Below are positions 50,216-60,200 of a stretch of 64,000 nt of DNA, in pieces. A program made the translations under genes and the position numbers. The notes below the pieces were generated by a model that saw only the letters and a program-made list of their open reading frames with translations, did no database searches and was not told where the DNA came from. Origin of the DNA: Axinella damicornis (Eukaryota > Porifera > Demospongiae > Axinellida > Axinellidae); NCBI GenBank assembly GCA_963931865.1, contig OZ007515.1:2508511-2572510 (forward strand). The letters are read 5' to 3'. Each line of letters opens with the position of its first letter. The stretch's first letter is position 1.

Positions 50216-52904
50216 TCATGTGCTGGTTTGTGGTGTTGACTTTCGGGGCTGGGACATTTTCTGGTCTGAATGCTTTGAAAACGTGCGTGTCTTTAGTCCT
50301 CTTCCTTTTTGTTTTAACTCCTGAATGTTCACTACATAGATAAGGTTAATCACTGGATATAATCCAAGAAGGATAAACGATAAAGCTGCAGGAATAGGGT
50401 TAGACAACTGTTCAAAAGTGGTTCTATCACACACTTCACCATCACTTAGGCCATAGAAGCAGTGCTCTCACACAGAAAGTAAGACACCAGTTCTCTTGTG
50501 AAGTGCTGTATGTTCCGTGAAGCCACACTAAAGGTTGTTAGTGTACACACGCCAAGCAAGGTATAGTAGAAGAGGATGACGAGAACCCTCATCTCCACCA
50601 ACTTTGCTTTCTTCCTTAGTCCACTAACCTAAGATTTGATAGTTTAGTACACAATAAAGTCCCACTGCAGTTATTTTAACAGGACAACTCATTGATGTTA
50701 GCTATATACAGCCCAATTGTAATGAATTTGAATACTCTCAAGGTTTAGAGTGTACTAACAACAATTGCATGCAACTGGAATGAAACTTGTGGTCTAATAA
50801 AGTGTTTGAAGAATTTGAACAACATCCTCCTTTAATGTAAGTACCCCGTAGTAGGTTTTTTAGTCAGGGTGTTTTAACATCATAATTATTATGTTAACAG
50901 CATACTGCAGCTTCTTGGCACACAACTTGTGTGTAGCTATCATAGACTCGGTAGAGTGTATATGTAGGGATAGAGCAGACACGCAATATATGCTAATACA
51001 GAAAAATCTTTCAACATCTCTCGAAATCTCAAAAACGGGCAGCAGATAAGCCTTTATGACAACTTACTATTCATCTTCAAGTGTTTTCCTGGCCAAGAAT
51101 TGTACAGAATTGTTAGCTCCGCATGCTGAGGACCCCCATGCACTCCATATGACAGTGTGGATTTTATTTCATGCAGGTTCACATGCACACAAGAGCTCGT
51201 GTCAATGTCACGAGTATAGCAGTCCATACCTTACTAATCCCCAGATATATGACGATGAGCAGGGAAGCCACAGTACCAAGATACAGACTGATTGGTAGAA
51301 CAAGAGAGTAGAAGATAGCTGCTCCATCCTTTGCTGTGCACAGGATAGGGGGGAACCTTGTTATTCCATATCCTCCTGTTCCAAAAGTGGCTGCTACAGG
51401 TATGCACGGTATGAGCAGTCCTGCGATGACCATTGAAATGTGGACATGTTTGCATTTGCCTGTCTCCCGGATGACTCTTGCTCGGAATGGAAATAAAATT
51501 CAAAAAAAGATTGCAGCAATGTGAAACAGCCACCAAAGTCCTGTCTGCATGATACCATATTCAAAAACAATACCTACACACAGGAGGAAGAAAATATTAA
51601 CCATCCCCAAAACGTTCAAACACTTGCTATTGTATGTGGTGAGGGTATACCTGTAATGGTGCAGAAGACTGTTGGGTTCTCAAAGCTTTCAATTGTATCA
51701 GGAGCACTACAGAACAGCTTGTCTTTGTCCACATATCCAATCAGATCAAACACTAGAAGTACATACTGAGTAATAGTCTGATACACAATTAAGACCGAAG
51801 GGAACTTCATTCTGTTGAGAGTAATGGCAGAAAGAATGTTAATTAACTCACGTTAAAGTGGAAGCATTATGCCATATCAATACATTTCTCAGTAATTATA
51901 ACTCACACTTTTCTGTAGCGAATGCAAGGTAATACCAGTAGTATGTTGGCCACAATAAACCCAATGCTTGCTGACACAATCATAACGGCATCAGTTGCCA
52001 CAACAGTGCTGTGAGGGAATTCATCCCACTGGCCACACTGTGGTTTGCATACACCTGAGTTCAGAAAGAAGTCTTCACTGCAGACAATGGTAGAATTGGT
52101 GCCATTAGTCCTTTGCCTGGGCTCACTGATGTTATCTCCAGTGCTTCGAGGTAAGCCTGATCCTTCTGGTCTTCCAAAACCACCTATAAACATTGAAAAC
52201 TCTTACGTACGTTTCTTGAGAAATATTGAGTAATATTTAACTTACGGAGACAGTTATGAAGTTCCTCTGATTCAGAATTAGTGCTAGGCAGTAATTCACA
52301 CTGTGGTAGTTGATTCATTCCTACAATGACTGCTGCCCTTTGCCATTCCACTGCACATGCTGAGCTCCGGACTGTTTCACATTGATCAGGTGATGGTAGA
52401 TTTTTCCTCCACGGCTGCACAGCCCAAAGAGATACAGACAAAGGAATGGCTTGCAACTTGCATACATTCCAAACTTGGGTTTAGAAGTTGAAAACCAAGT
52501 GAAAGTTGCATAACACGTTCTTCAGTTTCTTCTTGATTTCCATTTGAGGGGATGTCGATTTTGCCATCCATGTGAGGACTACAGCTAAGCAGCTCTTCCC
52601 TACAAGTACTTCCCAAGTATACCTCAGCTGAGCAGGTTGTCATGCTTATGACATCCTGAGTTTTGTTGCTTTGTCTGGTTGAATTCTGCATCTGCAAGAA
52701 AAGATAAAGAAACAATCACAAGCACCTGTATGATGACCGTTGTTCCCATTAAAATCAGGTGTTGCCGACCTGGGGTAGGTAGTAGAACACAGTAAGCAGT
52801 AACAGCAGTCCCCACACAATGCCGATCATCACACAAGCTACTGTAAATTCAACACAGTGCCTGAGGGTAAGACTCCCACATTTTGGTACTGGTATCTCTG
52901 ACAT
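50216..52904 (-). pseudogene. Frizzled-class receptor, copy C (pseudogene)
   Basis: The exon structure of receptor B is preserved (exon 1 52904-52770, exon 2 from about 52691, exon 3 about 52183-51907, exon 4 to about 51650, exon 5 about 51575-51230, exon 6 about 50630-50216), but the gene is broken several times. Exon 2 has a one-base loss near 52450, in the codons for KPFLCLYL, and another near 52395. Exon 5 has a substitution creating a stop in TM3 (TTTTTTGGA to TTTTTTTGA near 51507). Exon 6 carries an extra ATAGAAGC near 50455. Overall similarity to copy B stays high, so inactivation followed a recent duplication. Confidence 0.85.
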
Positions 52905-53205
52905 TTGCGTAAATTAGGCTGCAAATTCTTGGACTTGAGTTGAATTGCAAAATCACAGGAATTAATGCAGTATAGTGATTGCTTATTCTGAAGTCATTGT
53001 AGCTGCCAATTTATATAAAGGAGGCTCGTGCAATAAGGTTAAGGGAAGTTGCACTTGTAACAGTTACATGGCTCGTGCAACAAGGTGAGCTATATACGTA
53101 CAAATGCAGCTGCACTTCTAGCATTCCTATATACCTTGAATAGTATATGTATACACCTCATGATCAGTTCTTCATTACATAATATCCGTTCCCTGAAATT
53201 CGAGA

Positions 53206-53745
53206 CCAATAGTGGTCAAACAATATAATTGATCTGCTTGTAAATACATTGTTTGGTAGTAACTGTGATAACCCTCCCTGGGTGTTATTCTCCACCAATA
53301 TAGTGGTCAAACAATAATTATGCTTGTAATCACATTGTTTGGTAGTGAAGCTGAACTGTGATAACCCTCCCTGGGTGTTATTCTCCACCAATAGTGGTCA
53401 AACACTATAATTGATCTGCTTGTAAACACATTTGTTTGGTAGTACTAGTGAAGCTGAACTGTGATAACCCGTGTTACGCTCCACCAATAGTGGTCAAACA
53501 ATAATTATAATTGATCTGCTTGTAAACACATTTGTTTGGTAGTGAAGTTGAACTGTGATAACCCTCCCTGGGTGTTACACTCCACCAATAGTGGTCAAAC
53601 AATATAATTGATCTGCCTGTAAACACATTTGTTTGGTAGTGAAGCTGAACTCCTCCATGGGTGTTACGCTCCACCAATAGTGGTCAAACACTATAATTGA
53701 TCTGCTTGTATAAACACATTAATTGTGTTTAGTAGTGAAGCTGAA
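53206..53745. repeat. tandem array of six units of about 88-100 bp upstream of receptor C
   Basis: Units start at 53206, 53294, 53388, 53484, 53584 and 53674, each with CCAATAGTGGTCAAACA, TTGATCTGCTTGTAAACAC and a closing GTTACGCTCCACC-like part. Receptor B has one unit at the same place. Confidence 0.9.
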
Positions 53746-54880
53746 AATTGTCAACCATATTATAGTTCTGATAGCTGCATGGGTGGTAAACATTCAATGT
53801 GCAAGAATCTTTGCGGATTGAACTGCTTGAGTCAGGGTGAGTGCGATGAGCAAGCCATACATTTAGCTGTATCGTGGACAGCCACAATACATAGGTATCA
53901 AAATAGTTAATGGAACCAGTTGATTTCTTGCTCGTATTTTGCTGTGGTCATTCATGCATGCATATAATTACAAATATAGAATGTTGCAATAGAATCCATT
54001 ATATTCATGGTAGCTATATTAGTAACGAATTACAGTTTGCAGTTACTGTAGTAGCTTCTGCTTCTGACATAGCTAAACAGAATAGAGTGGTTGTCAGCTG
54101 GGATGAGGACGTCGGCCAGGAAAGTTTGAGAGTGCATGAACATAAGTGTACTAGGCTACAAAGTCATGTGATACCTTTGCATGCAATCCTTGCAAACGTG
54201 CATGCATAAAACTTCAGAATGGTTCCTGGTGGGGTTGTCCCGGTTGCAGCTTCACTACCAAACAAGGTGCACATTAGCAGAGCAACTTGCTTGACCACTC
54301 GAATTTCAGTAAACAATTAAGCTGCTAAGTCAATTAGCACGTATCAAATATCGTAATGCTATAGAAGTGCAGCTGCACTTGCGATTCCTATAATCCCCTA
54401 ATTGCACAACCCTATAGGAGAATACATGTAGCTACACCTCCAATGGGAGTTTCCCTTCTAACAATCTGCAATTCCTTATAATTGTTCAGATGTGTTGGCT
54501 TGATTGCTTACGCACCTGCATGTCTGGAGTTAGAGAGGAGACCTATAGCTAGTGGTCAAGCTTGTTTGGCATTCAAGTGATATACCCCTCAGCTGGGTTC
54601 GAACAACTCCTTTGTGTTTGCAGTGATGCATGACAGTGTCAAGGAAGACACCAATTTATAGAATGAGAGAAAGCGAGTGGAAGGCAATCCAGGAGTTAAG
54701 CACAAATTATTGCAATGTACAAAGCTGTCCAATCATCACAACTAAGCCTGACAGATGCACTGTTCTGGTAACATTCCTGTGCACAATCGTCAGTTACTAC
54801 AAATTTATGTCTGAGAAAAAAAAAAGTTTGGTGTGTGTCTCCACAGTCCTGTCTATGGGCAGACAATGGACTTGCAACAA

Positions 54881-55755
54881 CTCAGGGCCATTAAGGGCTG
54901 GGACCAGCAGTTCGGATGCTATATTTGGGCCGAGTTCAGGTCAACATTTCAAGGAGTGAAAATGTGTTTGAAACTTTTCATCACTATAATTTGTAGCTCC
55001 ACCCTTCATGTTTACAGTGGCGTCACTTTTAGCCCCGCCCACCCAATTAGTTGGCTGCACCAGCCCCGCCTTCTACCTATACTTAATGCACTAAACGCGT
55101 CATGCGGAATTCTAGCGAGCAAAATCACCGGATTGTTCCTGGACCAATATGAACTTTATCATCAGCTCCACCTTTTGGCCGTTGGGAATAGTCGATATCT
55201 CCTTCCAAGGGGCTGCTACTGGCAAATGTGCCACACCCACTACCCATTTTATCCTCCAGTTTGCTACTTCAGCGGCAACATACGAACTTTTCCCAACGGC
55301 GAAATCCAAGACAATCGTACATGTTTTCCTTTGAACTCAACAGTAGCTTCCAACATCGTTCGGGCGAATTCCGCATGCTTTACTTCCGTGAAAGAGCCAC
55401 TGTATGCGGCCACGATGAGCGCTAATAAGTACCTAGCACGTGCGACTAAACGAGATACATGTGACTGTCACGCGAGTGAAAGTTTTCTGTACAACCGCAC
55501 GAAACCGATAAGTGCTTGGAACGATTCTTGGAAGACTCCCGGTGTGAGATCTGTAGTGATGAAGCGCATGCAGTCCTCAACAAGCTCCCTTTTGCAAGGT
55601 AAGAATTTTAGCGTGTGACAGATCGCCTGACTTGCGGTTTATATAATTTTGCCCACTTCCTCGTCGCTATAGTGAAATCGTTTACCGCAATCGCGTTCGT
55701 ATGGTATCTGGAAGCGCGCGCACAACTACTGGTCCCAGCCCTTACAAGGCCTGAG
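54881..55755. mobile_element. 875-bp DNA element with terminal inverted repeats inside GT92 fragment E
   Basis: Left end CTCAGGGCCATTAAGGGCTG followed by GGACCAG, and right end CTGGTCCCAGCCC followed by TTACAAGGCCTGAG, are complementary over about 27 bases. Fragment D at 49484-49500 is the uninterrupted site. The target duplication appears to be only two or three A residues. The interior is less AT-rich than its surroundings and is open on the plus strand for most of its length. No known transposase motif is visible. Confidence 0.85.
54962..55618 (+). CDS. unrecognised open frame inside the TIR element (218 codons)
   Basis: Starting at ATG 54962, the frame opens MCLKLFITIICSSTLHVYSG, which resembles a signal peptide. 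It continues with several cysteines (CYWQMCHTHYPFYPPVCYF, CFTS, CDCHAS) and possible N-glycosylation sites (NST, NRT). It ends at 55618, about 140 bases before the right end of the element. It matches no family I know. It could be a captured host exon, a gene private to the transposon, or chance; antisense frames here are shorter. Confidence 0.3.
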   Translation: MCLKLFITIICSSTLHVYSGVTFSPAHPISWLHQPRLLPILNALNASCGILASKITGLFLDQYELYHQLHLLAVGNSRYLLPRGCYWQMCHTHYPFYPPVCYFSGNIRTFPNGEIQDNRTCFPLNSTVASNIVRANSACFTSVKEPLYAATMSANKYLARATKRDTCDCHASESFLYNRTKPISAWNDSWKTPGVRSVVMKRMQSSTSSLLQGKNFSV

Positions 55756-55989
55756 AAATAGTAGAGTTCGAATCGGGTGCTGGGAGCAGAGGTCATTACC
55801 ATGTATGTGATGGAGACAAAGATGGTCTACTGCAGTTAGTGAAGTTGAAGAAAGTACAAAAGATGGTCTACTGCAGTTAGTGAAGTTGAAGAAAGTACAG
55901 AGGCGGAACCCTCTCCACAGTGCTGCAGGGTTTACTAGTGGGCATGCAACATGAACTGTGATCTAATTATAACGATTTAATATCGCGAT

Positions 55990-56175
55990 TGTCTACTCTC
56001 TTCACTAAGATACAGTTAGCTAAATGTGGGACTCGTCACACTCGCCCAATTACATGAAGCACACTATGGAGTTCATTCCACAAAGATTTCCTGCATGTAC
56101 AGTGTATAGTAGATCTATAATGCACTGGAATCACAGATTCCATTCACTATATAGTACAAACAACTGACTAATGTC
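55990..56175. repeat. third copy of the block-boundary segment
   Basis: It matches 44255-44425 in direct orientation (GTGGGACTCGTCACACTC, TTTCCTGCATGTACA, CACTGGAATCACAGATTCC). Confidence 0.75.
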
Positions 56176-56189
56176 ATATTGTGTTAATT

Positions 56190-56880
56190 AATCATTAGGC
56201 CTTACAAGATTCTGCCCGATCGTTCGCTTCTGTTGTGTCAGCTTGGTCGTGTGACTCCAATTTTGGGTTGTGCAAACTTCATACGTAGCTAGGTCTTGAT
56301 GGATTAGTCTTTTTTCCACATGGAAACTGCACTACTCACAGGTAGCGCAAGCTAGGTATAGGTGAACAGTTTACAATTAACACACATGCCATGTGGTGAC
56401 CAAGCTCATATGCAGTTGATTGAGTCGAAGCTAACAATGGTGGCCAAAGGGAAGACAGAAAAGTATTACAATGCTCACAATTTTGCCAGCACGGTGAGTT
56501 GCGGCATATAGCTAAGTGTTGGTGAATGACAGCACTTGAGCAATGTACATGAATACAAATGAATGCCCCCCCCCCCCTCCCCCCCCCCCCCCCCCATAGT
56601 TAGATTCAAGCATTGAAAAGTACTCCAGTTACTCCAGTTGCCACTTTGCTCTAATCTCGGCATGGTTGAAACAATGGAGTTTGCGAGCCTAATAGAATAG
56701 ACAATCAACAAAACTATAAAACCAAGAGAAAACTTGATGATGAAACAGTCACCAGTAACTGATGACACTGATAGTTCCGGGAGAGTCTGGTGATGCGGTA
56801 ATGATCTTCGTATCTGTCACACACAAGCAGTGAAGGAGGGTCTGTTGTCGGTGAACAGTGTACAGCTGAGTGCCAGCCTG
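56190..56880. repeat. rearranged copy of 37216-37700
   Basis: 56190-56490 is direct with 37225-37520 (CCTTACAAGATTCTGCCCGA; ACACACATGCCATGTGGTGA). 56595-56880 is the reverse complement of 37545-37740 (TCACCAGTAACTGATGACAC; GTGAAGGAGGGTCTGTTGTC). A poly(C) stretch at about 56567-56595 lies at the switch point. Confidence 0.8.
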
Positions 56881-57297
56881 TATATGCATGATCATATTGT
56901 TGTGATCATATTTATCATGTGACCATATACGATCATGTGATCATATGGTTGTTATCATGTGATCATAATTAGGGTTGTTACATGTATAAGAGGTGAAATA
57001 ATTGTAGCATAGTGGTATAAACTGTTGAGTGACACCTTAGAATAACAGTGAGAGTCAGTAGGAATGTTTGTGAAGTTGCTTGGAAGCCTATAGCTTGCTT
57101 GCAGATGGGCACTGTGGCTAATTTTTTGTGCCTTATTCTTATTAGGCAGAAGGGGTTGTTAGATGCATAGCTACCTTTTGAGCGATAGCTATAGGCTTTG
57201 TTGTTGTGGATACATTGACCTCCAACTGCAAGTTTCACCACTGTACAGAGATATCCTATAATATACTAGAGATCTGCAGCTATGTGCATGTGTACTT
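56881..57297. other. spacer before the F-box gene 3' end
   Basis: It holds ATCATGTGATCATAT-type palindromic repeats (56890-56965) and otherwise nothing recognised. No canonical AATAAA for the F-box gene was found. Confidence 0.5.
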
Positions 57298-60200
57298 CTA
57301 CATTGCAGTTACTGTAACTATCAGGAACTTACGAGCAGCTGCTTTCTGAGTGTATAGTTCAAAAGCTCGTTTGCTTCATTTAAAACTAACCTTAGTATCC
57401 CATAGTATGATCCTTTTCCTGTCCCCACCAGAGATCAACAGATTCCCTTGTAAGTACAAGCAGCGAACAACACCAATATGGGCGTCCAATACATGAAGAC
57501 AGAAACCTAAACAGGGTGAAGATGACGTACTAACTGATAATAACTATACGATCAGAAAAGGGAGAGGAATAATTGACGCTATCATAGAATTGGAATTGAA
57601 CGTCTAATATCAATAATATTATGCACATGTATATACACGAAGACATGCCTGTATAGTTCCACAGTCTTACAGTACTGTCAGCAGATCCTGATGCTAGTAT
57701 ATCATCGTTACACTGCAGGCAGACCTGAAGAGAGAGTGTGTAGGCATGTGTGTCTTGATTAAGCGTGTATGTGCAACATTATGACAATAGCAATGTACGT
57801 ATCTCACCACTTCCTGAGTGTGTCCCGTGAGTGTAGCTGTAACGTTCCCAGTCTCTAAGTCCCAGACATTGACAACGCCATCACCCCCTCCGCTAACCAC
57901 CCTCTGCCCAGTACACACACAACAGAATACCACTGAGTGGAAAAAGAACAAGTCATGACTGGAATACACAAGAAGAATACTCCATGAATATAACAAGATT
58001 GCATTTATTATGCACAGATTATCATTTGCTACATGTACTGTGTGCACAAGTATTAGAATGTGGTATTAGCACATGTAGTTCAATGCACGTCCCACATGTA
58101 ATCTTTGGGGCTCTCTCTTGATTATGTGTAATGCCATGCTTCTTGAAAAATGGTGTTGTTCAAAAATATATAGGGTGATTCGTACTAAGTAGAATGGACA
58201 CATACCATGCATTATATACATGCCATTTAATGACTAACGTAATTAAAGTTGAAAAGTCACGGCACAAAGGTGAGACGAAATCTATTAGAACTTATGCAAG
58301 TCAGTGTGATAACAGCTACGTACAGCATAGCATTATGGTCTTGCGCATGCACAGCAGTGTCCACTTGGGTATGTATGTATACTCTCTGATAAGGCACTCT
58401 ATACTTTAGGATGCAGAATCAGAGTGACACAGTGCCTGCGGGACTAGCTCCTTCACCAGCTCAATAATGATGTCATGGTATAATATTATCGCTACACTAT
58501 AATATGGAGGTATCAATATGCTAATCACTGCACTGCATGCACAGACCTTCGGTGTGTCCAAGGAGTGTGTGTTTGCATATCCCGGCTTGCAAGTCCCACA
58601 CTCGGAGGGTACAGTCCCAGGAGCCAGACAAGGCTACAGAGTCTCCCAACCACAGGTACTGAAGTGCAAGAATATGAACAGAAAGGCTGCACAATGGACA
58701 ACTTATCTCCACCCTACTTCCACCATGGATAATAGAGCACGTGCTCTATATTATCCATGCTTCCACCAACTGCCTTTGTTGCAGTCTAGTGAATACAGCA
58801 TATAGCTACTGGAGAAAACATCTCTTTGTAACTTATACCCATACCAATAAGCTTAAAGTTTGTCCCCACTTCCTCAGAATACTCTCTGATACATAATGAA
58901 AATTTGGTGAGGACTTCAATTTGGTGATATGGTACAAAAATCAGCAGATTAAAATCCCACCGATCTTTTTTAGTCCATGATGTAATCCCATACCAACATG
59001 TATACACACAGGAAAACTACATGTACTTGTAGAATGGACGGGCTCATCCACAAGTTGCTCTAGGGAGCATGTAGGGCCACGGTTTGCTCCCCCCAGCACC
59101 TCACACTCTCATTAGAAACACACAGCCATAAATTGCAAAGATGTTTGTAAAGTAATTCAAATTGGCAAAATGCAAACCCCACATGAATATACACAGCATT
59201 AAGCATCGTTGGACATAAGTAATGCCACTGACCTCAATCTCCTCCGTGTGTCCAGTTAGTGTGTGCAGTAGCATCCCTTTATGCACATCCCACACACGCA
59301 CAGAGCTGCACGTGCAGTACAACAAGGAGATGTGTGTAGGCACTGATCATTACCCTGTAACACCATATGAGTATGCCACAAGCACCTAACAGTTACTGAA
59401 GAAGTAAGCTTTCTACTTCTAGTAAGCTTCACTATTCCATGCTCCCGACGAGTTACAGGAGAGAAAGGTTGGTTGGATGTGCAATCATGTATCCACATAC
59501 TTACCAGTCACACCCTCCACTGACGATGGTCCTCCCATTGAACGCCACATGCTCCACTGAGTTGGTGTGGCCATGGAGAGACCTGGGTGGTTAGGGGGCC
59601 GGTAATTGCAGTAAAGAAGCTCCTCAAACCCTCCGATTAGTTGAAGACAGGACAAGTAATGTTAGCTGCCGAGACTAAAAAAGTTCTTACATCAAACACT
59701 GCCCTGTTCTTGTGTCAAACACTCTCACCAAGCTGTCTGAACAGGCAGTCACTATCAGAGAATCCTATAGTTATACAATTTCCAGAAGAATAAATAGTCA
59801 AAGACAATTGATTAATACATACATACTGGAGGTGCATGAGGCTGAGAATAAGGCTATAGCTAGATGGTAGCTATCACTTGCTAGCTATTATCGTGTTATA
59901 GTCTCAGCCCCAGACCCAAACCATCCCCAGCGCAGATCACTTCCAGTGTCATGTGTGATACTGCAAACGATCCGCACTGGGGTTGGTTTGGGTCTGGGAC
60001 TATTATCATGGGTGCACGAAGGTTTCGATGATGACCCAACCTTGATGACTACTTGATTGACAGCGTCTGTGTGTCCCTCAAGCACATGAAGGCATTGCAT
60101 GGACTGCAGACTCCATAGCCTCGCAGTATTGTCCCCAGAGCCGGACACAAGCAATTCATCTGGCATCCGAGGAGAAATGTCATCATAACTTGAGCTTTGT

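Larger units (their letters stand above)
54824..55940 (+). pseudogene. GT92 fragment E split by a transposon
   Basis: The left part (54824-54880) encodes LVCVSTVLSMGRQW-type out-of-frame sequence equal to the start of GT92 fragment D up to CTTGCAACAA. The right part (55756-55940) resumes at AAATAGTAGAGTT. The right part has a deletion and a tandem duplication of about 40 bp (AAGATGGTCTACTGCAGTTA twice). An 875-bp element separates the parts. Confidence 0.85.
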
